From JAKLFA01 sp964450385 (GTDB taxonomy: Bacteria > Omnitrophota > Gorgyraeia > Zapsychrales > JANLHA01), in NCBI GenBank assembly GCA_964450385.1, contig CAYVEC010000031.1:1-14973 (forward strand): DNA of 14,973 bases. The letters run 5' to 3'. Position numbers and translations under genes: made by a program. Below the pieces are notes generated by a model. That model was not told the DNA's origin and made no database searches. It saw nothing but the letters and a program-made list of their open reading frames with translations. This document shows, piece after piece, positions 1 through 7,860 of the stretch. Within the stretch, counting starts at the first letter, position 1. Every line of letters starts with the position of its first letter.

Positions 1-241
1 AGACGCCCCCCATCGTGGGGACCCCCTGCTTGGATTCGGCAAAGACGTCGAGGCTCTGGCAGTGCTCGCGTTTCGCGAACTCACTGATCTTTTTCTTCTT
101 CAGAAAAGCGATGATCGCAGGGCCGCAGAGAAGACAGAATAAAAACGTCGTCAGCGCCGCCATCGCGGCCCGGAACGTGATGTACCGAAAAATATTAAAA
201 CCGAAAAAAAGATCCTTGAACTGTGCGAGAAAATAAAACAT
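1..241 (-). CDS. mraY: Phospho-MurNAc-pentapeptide transferase MraY (N-terminal part, cut by window edge)
   Basis: MraY transfers phospho-MurNAc-pentapeptide to undecaprenyl phosphate in the inner membrane, forming lipid I. Only the first 80 codons are inside the window; the family has about 360 residues. The visible part starts at an ATG (241) preceded by AAGGGGGAAGG. It has a FRYITFRAAMAALTT segment (18-32) as in MraY, a first membrane helix at about 24-46, and the signature GVPTMGG at 73-79. The cytoplasmic loop before this motif (about 48-72) differs from the usual DGPxSH type and is noted in the findings. The position after murF is the standard dcw order. Confidence 0.92.
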   Translation of the reverse strand, partial: MFYFLAQFKDLFFGFNIFRYITFRAAMAALTTFLFCLLCGPAIIAFLKKKKISEFAKREHCQSLDVFAESKQGVPTMGGV

Positions 242-253
242 CCTTCCCCCTTC

Positions 254-1627
254 TTATTGAAAGTACGCCCGAAACCCCTCAACAACCCTCTCCATGCGCA
301 TAGCGCGTGAGCCCTTCACCAGGACCACGTCTCCCGGTTGGCTGAACATCACGACCTGACGGATCAAGGCGGACATCCGCGTATAATGTTTGACGACCGC
401 CTGAGGCCGATACCGTTGAACGGCCTCGGCCATGATCCGGGTCGACGGCCCATACGCGAACACGGCGTCCACCCCAGCCTCGGCGAGCTGACGGCCGACC
501 TGCCGGTGAAGTTCATCCGAAAATTTTCCTAGCTCCCGCATATCACCGCAGACCGCAACCCGCCGATTTGCCTGAGGGAACCGTGCCAGCGTGTGCACCG
601 CCCCCTGATAGGAGATCGGATTCGCATTATAAGTGTCATTGATGACAACCATGCCTTTGAGCCGATCGATATCAAGACGGCCCTGGCAAAAACGGAACTC
701 GCGAAGCTGCTCGCAGATCTTCGGAAAGCCCACCCGCAGGAGGCGGGCGCAGGCGACGGCGGCCATGGCATTGCTCACGTTTGATACCGCCGGCGTCGCC
801 AACCTCATTTTATAGCGCCGATTGATCCGGAATTCAGTCTCGCCGTCAAGGGTCAGAGAGACCTGCTCAGCTAGAAAGTCCGGCCGCTCCATCAGCCCGT
901 AACTAACGATCCGCCCCACCTTCCGGCGGGTAAAATATTTCCGCAGCAGCACATCATCACGATTCATCACGATCGCGCCACCGGGGCGAAGCCCTTTGAG
1001 GATCGAGGTCTTCTCTTTCAAAACAGACTCCAGGGACCCCAGCCCCTCAAGATGGGCCGGCCCCACATTCGTGATCACGACAATGGTCGGCTGTACGATC
1101 CGGGTAAGGTACTCAATCTCTCCCGGGGCGTTTGTCCCCATCTCAATCACCGCCGCCTCATGTCCTCGACGTAGTTGAAGCAAGGTCAACGGCACGCCCC
1201 AATAATTATTAAGGGACCCTGTATTTTTCAGAACATTCCACCGCGGCAAAAGGGCCTCGGCGATCAGGTCTTTTGTCGTCGTCTTCCCGGCCGAACCCGT
1301 CACCCCGATGACCGGGATCTCAAACCGTGACCGCCACGACCGAGCCAGGTCCCCCAGGGCCGCCGTGGTATCCTTCACCTGGATCACGGCCACCTGAGGA
1401 TCGATCCTCCGCCGAGGGCGATGATCCACGATCACAGCCGCCGCCTCCTGGGCACAAGCCTGAGGAATAAACCGGTGGCCGTCCTGGCGAACACCATGGA
1501 TCGCGACGAACGCGCCGCCTTTTTTAACACGGCGCGAATCGATCCCGACGTCAACCACCGAGGTTCCCCCATCGCCCTGGACCAGCCGTCCATGCGTGAT
1601 CGCCACGATCTCACCGACCTTCAGCAT
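254..1627 (-). CDS. murF: UDP-MurNAc-tripeptide:D-Ala-D-Ala ligase MurF
   Basis: MurF adds the D-Ala-D-Ala dipeptide to UDP-MurNAc-tripeptide and so completes the cytoplasmic peptidoglycan precursor. The 457-residue protein matches the family length. GVTGSAGKTTTKD at 108-120 is the ATP-binding loop in its MurF form (GSxGKTTTK). LNNYWGVPLTLL (139-150), EMG (162-164) and NVGPAHLEGLGS (187-198) are characteristic, and NDTYNANP lies in the C-terminal part. The ATG overlaps the end of murE by seven bases. The stop is 12 bases before mraY, with a G-rich ribosome binding site in between. Confidence 0.97.
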   Translation of the reverse strand: MLKVGEIVAITHGRLVQGDGGTSVVDVGIDSRRVKKGGAFVAIHGVRQDGHRFIPQACAQEAAAVIVDHRPRRRIDPQVAVIQVKDTTAALGDLARSWRSRFEIPVIGVTGSAGKTTTKDLIAEALLPRWNVLKNTGSLNNYWGVPLTLLQLRRGHEAAVIEMGTNAPGEIEYLTRIVQPTIVVITNVGPAHLEGLGSLESVLKEKTSILKGLRPGGAIVMNRDDVLLRKYFTRRKVGRIVSYGLMERPDFLAEQVSLTLDGETEFRINRRYKMRLATPAVSNVSNAMAAVACARLLRVGFPKICEQLREFRFCQGRLDIDRLKGMVVINDTYNANPISYQGAVHTLARFPQANRRVAVCGDMRELGKFSDELHRQVGRQLAEAGVDAVFAYGPSTRIMAEAVQRYRPQAVVKHYTRMSALIRQVVMFSQPGDVVLVKGSRAMRMERVVEGFRAYFQ

Positions 1628-3096
1628 CCGCGCTCCTCTCCCCGCCCTCTGTATGCTAACAACTCCGACGCCACTTGTCGATCATCAAAATGGATTGTTT
1701 GATCGCGAAAGATCTGATAATCCTCATGCCCTTTCCCGGCCAAGAGGACCACATCCCCCTTGCGCGCGATGTCAAAGGCCCGCGCGATGGCCGCGCGGCG
1801 GTCGAGGATGACCTCATGAGCGCCTTCTCTAAAACCCTCCGTGACCTGACGCGCGATCGCCTCAGGGTCCTCGGTCCGGGGATTATCATTCGTGACGATG
1901 GCACAATCCGCGAATTGCTCGACCGCACGGGCCATTTTGGGACGTTTCGTCGTGTCCCGGTCCCCACCGCACCCGAAAACAACGATGATCCGACGATCAC
2001 ACAGACGTCGGATGTTTGACAGGACCTGCCATAAGGCGTCCTCGGTATGCGCGTAATCAACAAAGACCGAAAAATCCTGTCCACACGAGACCCGTTCCAG
2101 CCGGCCCGGTACACACCGAAGGGCCGCAACACCCTGCTGGATCTGGGCTAATGGGACCCCTGCCTTCATGGCCGCACCGATAGCGGCGAGAATATTATAA
2201 ACATTATGCCGCCCGATCAATGATGTGGCGATGACCACATCACCCGCCGCTGTCCGCGCTCTAAAACGAGATCCTGAAAGAGAAAGCTCAACATCCATAG
2301 CCTGGAGGTCCGACGGCTCCTCAAAACCATAAAGGCAGACCGGCGCCCGGACGATCGCACGCAGCCGCTGGCCGAACGGATCATCGCCATTGATGACCGC
2401 CTGCTCAATGGCGTACGTCCCGTCAAAGAGCCGCGCCTTGGCCTGAAAATAATGTTCCTGATTTTGATGATAGTCGAGGTGATCGCTTGTGAGATTCGTA
2501 AAGATCGCGGATTGAAATTCCATACCGGCCACGCGCCGCTGATCAAGGGCGTGAGAAGAAACCTCCATGATGCAATGCGAAATATGATGATCACGCATGA
2601 CTGCTAATAATCCATACGTATCGACAATGCTCGGGGTCGTGTTCTTTGATGCCACGGCCGTGCCGGCGTAGCGATAATTAATCGTCCCGATCACCCCGGG
2701 CTCACGACCGGCGGCGACAAAGATCGATTCGAGAAGATAGGTGATCGTCGTCTTCCCGTTCGTGCCCGTCACCCCAATGAGCCGGATCGCTTCCGACGGA
2801 AGACTATGAAACCGCTGCAGAGCACGCGTCAAGAACACAAAGGGGTCCCGGACATGAATCAGATGCGCCCCTTCAACCGCCGGGGCCCCCACAGGCGCCA
2901 CAATCACGCCCGCGCCGCGCCGCACCGCATCGTTAATGAACGCCGCCCCATGCTGAAGGCTGCCCTGTAACGCGACAAAAACATCCCCGGCCGAGACCTT
3001 CCGCGAGTCACACGAAATCCCAGAGACCTTATATCCTCGATACGCCGGGTCGAGCACGGCTTCAGAATCATTCAAAAAGAATTCACTTAAGGTCAT
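1621..3096 (-). CDS. murE: UDP-MurNAc-tripeptide synthetase MurE (probably meso-diaminopimelate-adding)
   Basis: MurE adds the third amino acid to UDP-MurNAc-L-Ala-D-Glu in the cytoplasm, using ATP. The 491-residue protein has the three-domain Mur ligase layout. The ATP-binding loop is GVTGTNGKTT (108-117). TSDHLDYH is at 203-210 and the lysine expected to be carbamylated is Lys220. The C-terminal domain has DNPR at 404-407, the motif linked to meso-diaminopimelate in place of lysine, and GKGHEDY at 454-460. The start overlaps the ftsI stop (ATGA). The stop lies inside the first codons of murF (ATGCTGA), so all three are coupled. Confidence 0.96.
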   Translation of the reverse strand: MTLSEFFLNDSEAVLDPAYRGYKVSGISCDSRKVSAGDVFVALQGSLQHGAAFINDAVRRGAGVIVAPVGAPAVEGAHLIHVRDPFVFLTRALQRFHSLPSEAIRLIGVTGTNGKTTITYLLESIFVAAGREPGVIGTINYRYAGTAVASKNTTPSIVDTYGLLAVMRDHHISHCIMEVSSHALDQRRVAGMEFQSAIFTNLTSDHLDYHQNQEHYFQAKARLFDGTYAIEQAVINGDDPFGQRLRAIVRAPVCLYGFEEPSDLQAMDVELSLSGSRFRARTAAGDVVIATSLIGRHNVYNILAAIGAAMKAGVPLAQIQQGVAALRCVPGRLERVSCGQDFSVFVDYAHTEDALWQVLSNIRRLCDRRIIVVFGCGGDRDTTKRPKMARAVEQFADCAIVTNDNPRTEDPEAIARQVTEGFREGAHEVILDRRAAIARAFDIARKGDVVLLAGKGHEDYQIFRDQTIHFDDRQVASELLAYRGRGEERGC

Positions 3097-4799
3097 ATCC
3101 CCGCTTCCTGGCCTGCCGGCTCCTGATATGTCGCTTCCAAGTATTTTAAAGCATCTTCGACCATCTCCTTAAAGACCGGAGCGGCCACCGTCCCACCATA
3201 ATAACTCGGATGGGGGTTGTCAAACATCACAACGGCCGCGATCTTCGGATCATCCGCAGGGGCGAAACCGATAAACGATGCGAAATATTGATTGTTAGAA
3301 TACCGTCCGCCGACGACCTTCTGCGAGGTCCCAGTCTTCCCCGCGACAGCAACGCCCTTAATCTTCGTCATCCGGCCCGTCCCCTTCTCAACAACACCGA
3401 CGAGGATATCCTTCAGACGCTGCTGCGTCTCCTGGCTCATCACCCGGTCAACAACCTGAGGTTCGAATGAGGCGATGATCTGATCTTCCGTATCGGTGAT
3501 ATATTTAACGACATACGGCTTCATGTACACCCCGCCATTGGCCACTGTCGAGATCGCGCAGGCGAGCTGGATCGGGGTGACCGTCACCTCATGCCCGATC
3601 GGCATAGCCCCGATGGTTGTCTTTGACCATTGCGACGGAGGCTTGAGCACCCCGACGACCTCCCCGGTGAGATCAATCCCCGTCCTCATCCCGAACCGGA
3701 AGCGCTGGGCGTATTTAAAAAAAGTTTGGGGCCCCATTTTCTCAGCGACCTTGGTGGTCCCGATATTACTCGACTGCTCGATAACCTCACGGAACGTCAG
3801 CTTGCCATGGGCGCTATGATCGCGAAGGATGTGGTTCCCGACCTTATAGCGTCCATGCTCGCAAAAGATCACGTCTTCCTCTTTAAAGGCCCCTTCTTCG
3901 AGGGCAGCCGTCGCCGCAACGATCTTGAAGACCGACCCCGGCTCGTAGACATGCGCGATCGCCCGATTCGTTCGGGCGGAGACATCAGCGGTCCCGGGAT
4001 GGCTGCAGTCATACGTCGGCCGATTCGCAAGGGCGAGGATCTCCCCGGTCTTAGGATTCATAACGACAATGCTGGCCGAATCGGCATGGTGTTTCGTGAA
4101 GGCCGCGTCAAGGGCCTTCTCGGCAATAAACTGGATTGTCTCATCGATGGTCAGGACAAGGTGGAACCCGTCCTTCGCGGGAATGAACCCCTTATCAATC
4201 AGGAGGTCCTGCTGACGCGCGTCACGCATCATCTGGGCCCAGCCGCTCTGACCGCGCAGGTACTGATCGAACTGGAGCTCAAGCCCTTCAAGCCCATTAT
4301 TGTCGATCCCGGCAAATCCGATGAGATGAGCCGCCAGATATCGGTTCGGATAATGCCGTCGGCTCTCTTTCACAAAACCTAGACCACGAATATTCAGGGC
4401 CCGAATCTTCTCGCTCGTCGAGAAAGGGAGCTTCCTGACAAGCCAAACGAAAAATTTCTCGCGCCCGAGCCGTTCTCGGAGAAAGGCGCTGTTCACACCG
4501 ATCAGGGCAGGGAGCTCACGGATCGCCCGTTCCTTGCTCTCGTTGTCCATCTGACGGGGGTTCGCATATAATGAATAGGCCGCGACGTTGACCGCGAGCG
4601 GCCGGAGATGCCGGTCAAAAATGGTCCCCCGCACCGCCGGGATCTCAATGGAACGATTATGCTGCCGCCGGGCAAGGCGCTCAAGATGTTCTGAACGAAA
4701 GATCTGGATCCAAACCAGCTGAAAGGAAAAAAAGACCAGGCACGCGATGATGCCTAAAAAGACCGACATGAATCGTAAGGAATGCCGACGAATATACAC
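3093..4799 (-). CDS. ftsI: FtsI-type penicillin-binding protein (class B transpeptidase)
   Basis: This enzyme crosslinks septal peptidoglycan as the partner of FtsW and is the target of beta-lactams. The 568-residue protein has a basic N-terminus, one transmembrane helix at about 11-32, a PBP dimerisation domain beginning at RGTIFDRHLRPLA (58-70), and a transpeptidase domain with SVFK (289-292, nucleophile Ser289), SSN (343-345) and KTG (488-490). TGIDLTGE and the ANGG segment near 420 are typical of FtsI and SpoVD proteins. No PASTA domain follows. The start is GTG with only a weak ribosome binding site; it is the only plausible start ahead of the basic segment and membrane helix. Position in the dcw cluster between the ftsL-like gene and murE supports FtsI over PBP2. 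The stop overlaps the murE start (ATGA). Confidence 0.95.
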   Translation of the reverse strand: MYIRRHSLRFMSVFLGIIACLVFFSFQLVWIQIFRSEHLERLARRQHNRSIEIPAVRGTIFDRHLRPLAVNVAAYSLYANPRQMDNESKERAIRELPALIGVNSAFLRERLGREKFFVWLVRKLPFSTSEKIRALNIRGLGFVKESRRHYPNRYLAAHLIGFAGIDNNGLEGLELQFDQYLRGQSGWAQMMRDARQQDLLIDKGFIPAKDGFHLVLTIDETIQFIAEKALDAAFTKHHADSASIVVMNPKTGEILALANRPTYDCSHPGTADVSARTNRAIAHVYEPGSVFKIVAATAALEEGAFKEEDVIFCEHGRYKVGNHILRDHSAHGKLTFREVIEQSSNIGTTKVAEKMGPQTFFKYAQRFRFGMRTGIDLTGEVVGVLKPPSQWSKTTIGAMPIGHEVTVTPIQLACAISTVANGGVYMKPYVVKYITDTEDQIIASFEPQVVDRVMSQETQQRLKDILVGVVEKGTGRMTKIKGVAVAGKTGTSQKVVGGRYSNNQYFASFIGFAPADDPKIAAVVMFDNPHPSYYGGTVAAPVFKEMVEDALKYLEATYQEPAGQEAGI

Positions 4800-4865
4800 G
4801 TGCCACTCTATGCCTTGTTCTCAATCCGATGAATGCCTGTGACAATCAGTCGGCCCGGCGCTGAT

Positions 4866-5267
4866 CTACCGCTGATATCGCGGTTTAGGGCTCCGATGTT
4901 CAGCGGCGCGCGCCTCGGCCTGTGCCCTAAAGGTCAAGAACCGCCAGATGGGGTTCGGTTCCTGGGCGGCCAACTGTGGCACAGCCGCCTCTGCTCGCTG
5001 CGGCGTCTTGATCTTAACGACGCTCTCCTGATCACAAAATTTTAAATCCCGTCCCTGTCGGAGGAGCTTCTCGCCGAGATAATTCGCCGACTTAAGCTCC
5101 AAGATCTCATACTTGACGGATCCATTACCCTCTTTTAGTTCGGTAATCCGGCGTTCCCGGCGTTTCCCCTCATAGGCCAGGGAGAAGATCGACATCTGCA
5201 TGTGCACATATATTAAAGCGACAACCGTCACAACAACCATCAACTGAATAAATTTGATCAATTTCAT
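4866..5267 (-). CDS. ftsL: FtsL-like divisome membrane protein
   Basis: FtsL is a small bitopic membrane protein that works with FtsB and FtsQ to activate septal peptidoglycan synthesis. Sequence conservation in FtsL is low, so this call rests on architecture and position. The protein has a short cytoplasmic N-terminus, one transmembrane helix at about 8-24 (many Val, Ile, Leu), and then a charged helical stretch at about 33-75 that suits a coiled coil. It lies between rsmH and the ftsI-type gene, where ftsL is normally found. An Ala/Pro/Arg-rich tail of about 45 residues (90-133) extends beyond the expected end. The ATG at 5267 has AAGGA eight bases upstream; the ATG at 5276 sits directly on that ribosome binding site and is less likely. 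A 66-base gap separates it from the next gene. Confidence 0.7.
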   Translation of the reverse strand: MKLIKFIQLMVVVTVVALIYVHMQMSIFSLAYEGKRRERRITELKEGNGSVKYEILELKSANYLGEKLLRQGRDLKFCDQESVVKIKTPQRAEAAVPQLAAQEPNPIWRFLTFRAQAEARAAEHRSPKPRYQR

Positions 5268-5278
5268 GTGTCGCATCC

Positions 5279-6208
5279 TTATGCTTTTTCAGCGATCCGG
5301 AGGCGTGCGCTCCGTGATCGAGGGTTCATTGTAATTTCGTCTTGAGACGGTCGCAATGGTTTTTTTGTTAAAATGCGCACCGTCCCCGCCTGCGCCGCAT
5401 CACGCAAGGCGTGTTTAATAATCCGATCTTCGAGTGAATGAAACGCGATGACGCAGATCCTACCACCCGACGACAAACGATCAAGGCACTTACTTAATGC
5501 TGCCTCAAGGCTCTCAAGTTCCCGATTGACCGCGATTCGAAACGCCTGGAATGTCCTCGTCGCGGGATGGATCTTCTGATGCCGATTTCTCGACGGGATA
5601 GCCCGAAGGACCGCGTGGCTCAGTTCGCGCGTCGTCGCGATCGGACGCTGAAGGCGCTCCTCAACCAACAATCGCGCGATCCGGTGATGCCACCGCTCCT
5701 CGCCATACTTTTTCAGAATAATCGAAATCTCCCTCTCGGAGAGAGAATTGACAAGATCATACGCGGAAATAAAATTTTTTTGATCCATTCTCATGTCGAG
5801 TGGACCATCGAGCCGGATCGAAAATCCCCGACGGGGATCATCAAGCTGAAAGCTGGATATCCCCAGGTCCAAAAGGATCCCGTCAACCCCCGTGACCCCT
5901 AAACGATCCAAGGCGCTGTCGATATTACGAAAATCATCATGCACAAAATCTTTTCGGCACGCGGCTGAGGCCAAATGTCGCGCCGCCTGCTCAAGGGACG
6001 AGGCATCCCGATCAATGCCGATCACTCGGCCCGACGGACCAACAGCCTTCGCTGCCTCTCCCGCATGCCCACCAAGCCCTAGGGTGCAGTCAACAAAGAC
6101 CGCACCGGGAGAAAGCCGCAGCCCGTCACGGACCTCATCCCGCATCACTGGAATATGCTCTCGTGATTCCATCACACACGCCTCATGCTGTTCAACGGTA
6201 CTCACCAC
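5279..6208 (-). CDS. rsmH: 16S rRNA (cytosine(1402)-N4)-methyltransferase RsmH
   Basis: RsmH (MraW) methylates N4 of cytosine 1402 of 16S rRNA in the decoding centre, using S-adenosylmethionine. The protein has about 309 residues, the usual length. SAM-binding features are DCTLGLGGH (40-48) and GIDRD (64-68), with HIPVM near 18-22, LDLGISSFQLDD and GFSIRLDGPLDMRMD in the middle, and the RNA-binding insert before VIAFHSLEDRIIKH. Start choice is uncertain. Three consecutive GTG codons (6211, 6208, 6205) follow a strong AAGGAG (6220-6215), and the second has the best spacing. The ATG at 6172 has GAGG eight bases upstream and gives the shorter N-terminus common in the family. The stop is 11 bases before the chosen ftsL-like start. 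Confidence 0.95.
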   Translation of the reverse strand: MVSTVEQHEACVMESREHIPVMRDEVRDGLRLSPGAVFVDCTLGLGGHAGEAAKAVGPSGRVIGIDRDASSLEQAARHLASAACRKDFVHDDFRNIDSALDRLGVTGVDGILLDLGISSFQLDDPRRGFSIRLDGPLDMRMDQKNFISAYDLVNSLSEREISIILKKYGEERWHHRIARLLVEERLQRPIATTRELSHAVLRAIPSRNRHQKIHPATRTFQAFRIAVNRELESLEAALSKCLDRLSSGGRICVIAFHSLEDRIIKHALRDAAQAGTVRILTKKPLRPSQDEITMNPRSRSARLRIAEKA

Positions 6209-6230
6209 CACCCGCTCCTTATGCCGTCGA

Positions 6231-6668
6231 TCAAAGATCGATCATATTCTCGGCGATATCTTCAAAGGCACTATTGCTTTCCTGATAAAATTTTCGCCAG
6301 ACATCCTCCGCCCAGATCTCAATCCGACTTGAGACCCCGATGACAACGACCCTCTGTTCGATATGGGCATATGTCTTCAGATACGACGGGATAACAAAGC
6401 GGCCCTGTTTATCCGGCATGACGTCGACGGCCCCAGAGAAAAATAAACGGTTGAAATGACGCGCCTCGCGTTTTGTAAACGAGAGGTTCTTAAATTTCTT
6501 TTCCTGGACGGCCCACTCCTGCTCACTGAACATGAAAATGCACATATCGAGGCCGCGGGTAAGAAAAAATCGCTCAAGGCCCTGGTCATGACAAGTATCC
6601 CGGAACCGGGAAGGGAGGATCAATCGACCCTTGCGATCAATGGTATGTTCATACTCGCCATAAAACAT
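6231..6668 (-). CDS. mraZ: Transcriptional regulator MraZ
   Basis: MraZ is an AbrB-like DNA-binding protein that forms ring-shaped oligomers and controls the dcw cluster. The 145-residue protein has the expected two tandem MraZ repeats, each with a DxxGR core: DRKGRLILPSRFR at 11-23 and DKQGRFVIPSYLK at 86-98. The N-terminus MFYGEYEHTID is typical. The ATG start has GAGG eight bases upstream. It is the first gene of the cluster and lies right behind three direct repeats that are its likely own operator, so autoregulation is probable. Known MraZ proteins repress in some bacteria and activate in others; the site position here favours repression. The rsmH start follows after about 22 bases. Confidence 0.97.
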   Translation of the reverse strand: MFYGEYEHTIDRKGRLILPSRFRDTCHDQGLERFFLTRGLDMCIFMFSEQEWAVQEKKFKNLSFTKREARHFNRLFFSGAVDVMPDKQGRFVIPSYLKTYAHIEQRVVVIGVSSRIEIWAEDVWRKFYQESNSAFEDIAENMIDL

Positions 6669-6687
6669 CGTTTCAGCCTCACAATCA

Positions 6688-6717
6688 TTTATACCACTTT
6701 ACTCCACTTTCCTCCAC
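6688..6717 (-). promoter_or_regulatory. MraZ-binding operator: three 10-bp direct repeats
   Basis: Read on the minus strand, three head-to-tail 10-mers follow one another without spacer: GTGGAGGAAA (6717-6708), GTGGAGTAAA (6707-6698) and GTGGTATAAA (6697-6688). They share GTGG at the front and AAA at the end, giving one recognition element per helical turn. A partial GTG precedes them at 6720-6718. MraZ is known to bind several short direct repeats of this kind upstream of its own gene. Lying between the -10 element and the mraZ ribosome binding site (GAGG, 6680-6677), they are placed for repression by MraZ. Confidence 0.88.
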
Positions 6718-6727
6718 CACAGTTTCA

Positions 6728-6756
6728 AGTATATATAAACGCCCCAAGGCTGTCAA
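6728..6756 (-). promoter_or_regulatory. Sigma70-type promoter of the mraZ (dcw) operon
   Basis: On the minus strand TTGACA (6756-6751), a perfect -35 hexamer, is followed after exactly 17 bp by TATACT (6733-6728), five of six to the -10 consensus. The preceding 30 bases or so are A/T-rich tracts that could act as an UP element. Transcription should start near 6721, placing the three GTGG repeats just downstream of the start site. This would be the main promoter of the division and cell wall cluster. Confidence 0.85.
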
Positions 6757-6912
6757 TCCAAAAATTCTTCTATTTTCTTTAATTACAACAAGTTGTGCTG
6801 ATTTTTGAGGGCGACACAAGATGTTGATGAAAAAATCGATGTTAATTGCAAAGATTTTTCAAAAAGAGAACTTTTTTAAAACGAATTTTGAAAAAATACG
6901 GAAGGACTGAAG

Positions 6913-7860
6913 CTAACAACGAGGCGATGCCGGATGTGACACAAACCACTCACGCGCCACTTTGACATCACGGTGAAGTTGGGCGATCAACGCCCCTTCA
7001 TCCGGAAAGACGTTTTCGGACCGGATCCGCTTAAGGAACTCGACCACGATCGGCCGCCCATAAATCGTTTTTGAAAAATTGAAAAGATGGACCTCGATCG
7101 AGACCGGGTCGCCCTGCTTAAATGACGGTCGCCGCCCGATATTCGCGATGCCCTGATATGCCGCGGAACCGATGACAACCCGCACACAGTACACGCCAAT
7201 CGGGACAAGACCGACGTCTTTTGTGTCGAGATTTGCCGTCGGAAAACCGAGCGTTCGACCCCGGTGGTCCCCATGAATCACCCGTCCCGAAATCGCGACC
7301 GGTCGGGCAAGAAGATCCTGCGCGTGCCGAATATCACCGGCCTGAATCAGGGAACGGATCTTCGAACTGCTGGCTCGCTTTTGGCCATGCTCACGCGTTG
7401 GAATCACATGAACAACAAAACCCTTCTTCTGACCAATGATCCGCAAAAGTTCCGCATTGCCCCGACGATGGCGGCCAAAAAAGAAGTCATCCCCAACGAC
7501 CACCTCCCTGGCACCGAGCCCCCGGCAAATATAACGATCGATAAAGGTCTCGGGGTTCATTGACGCGAACCGACGCGAAAACCGCACCACAACACAGGCC
7601 TTGATGCCGAGCCGGCTAAAAAGGGCCAACCGATATGACAAGGACGTGATCATGGGCAACGGGCGCGATGGATGAAGGACATGAACCGGATGCGGATCAA
7701 AGGTCATGACAACTGGGGTACCACCAATCGCCCTCGCGCGCGCCACCGTGCGTTCCATGAGTTTTTGATGCCCCTGATGGAGCCCGTCAAAAACACCGAT
7801 CGCAAGGACAGGACGCCGAAACTGCTGTTTGAGATCTTTTAAATACCTGAGAATCTTCAT
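6913..7860 (-). CDS. ribF: Bifunctional riboflavin kinase / FAD synthetase RibF
   Basis: RibF phosphorylates riboflavin to FMN and adenylylates FMN to FAD. The 315-residue protein has normal length. The N-terminal FAD synthetase domain shows GVFDGLHQGH (22-31), TFDPHP (53-58), VVGDDFFFGR (121-130) and SSSKIRSLI (164-172). The C-terminal riboflavin kinase domain shows GRTLGFPTANL (201-211), GVYCV (222-226), ANIGRRPSF (239-247) and VEFLKRIR (273-280) with the likely catalytic Glu274. The ATG at 7860 overlaps the truB stop (ATGA) and fits the family N-terminus; the longer frame from 7893 adds an unrelated stretch. It is the last gene of the acyP operon. No FMN riboswitch is visible, as expected for an internal gene. 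No strong terminator follows. Confidence 0.96.
   Translation of the reverse strand: MKILRYLKDLKQQFRRPVLAIGVFDGLHQGHQKLMERTVARARAIGGTPVVMTFDPHPVHVLHPSRPLPMITSLSYRLALFSRLGIKACVVVRFSRRFASMNPETFIDRYICRGLGAREVVVGDDFFFGRHRRGNAELLRIIGQKKGFVVHVIPTREHGQKRASSSKIRSLIQAGDIRHAQDLLARPVAISGRVIHGDHRGRTLGFPTANLDTKDVGLVPIGVYCVRVVIGSAAYQGIANIGRRPSFKQGDPVSIEVHLFNFSKTIYGRPIVVEFLKRIRSENVFPDEGALIAQLHRDVKVAREWFVSHPASPRC

Larger units (their letters stand above)
6669..6912 (-). other. AT-rich gap between ribF and mraZ
   Basis: This 244-bp stretch is far richer in A and T than its surroundings. The mraZ-proximal half holds the mraZ promoter and operator. The ribF-proximal half (about 6800-6912) contains only A- and T-tracts and weak all-A/T inverted repeats, for example 6872-6896, where six T and four A pair with four T and six A around a four-base loop with one bulge. 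It also has a small palindrome ACAAC-AA-GTTGT at 6785-6796. I see no GC-rich hairpin with a T-tract, so the ribF transcript may run on into mraZ. Confidence 0.7.

Noticed and set aside
15..236. Short plus-strand open frame at the left edge
   Set aside because: It is antisense to the start of mraY, whose minus-strand translation has the GVPTMGG signature.
3630..4382. 250-codon plus-strand open frame opposite ftsI
   Set aside because: It lies fully antisense to a gene with all family motifs, has no ribosome binding site or recognisable product, and is explained by codon structure of the real gene.
4800..4865. Possible hidden gene or regulatory element between the ftsL-like gene and ftsI
   Set aside because: Only 66 bases with no convincing promoter, hairpin or open frame.
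6872..6896. Inverted repeat after ribF as a rho-independent terminator
   Set aside because: The stem is all A/T with a bulge and is not followed directly by a clean T-tract, so it would be too weak.
6821..6910. 29-codon plus-strand ORF in the AT-rich gap
   Set aside because: Lys/Phe-rich composition follows from A/T tracts; GAGG is 10 bases upstream but no promoter or homologue is evident, so chance is more likely.
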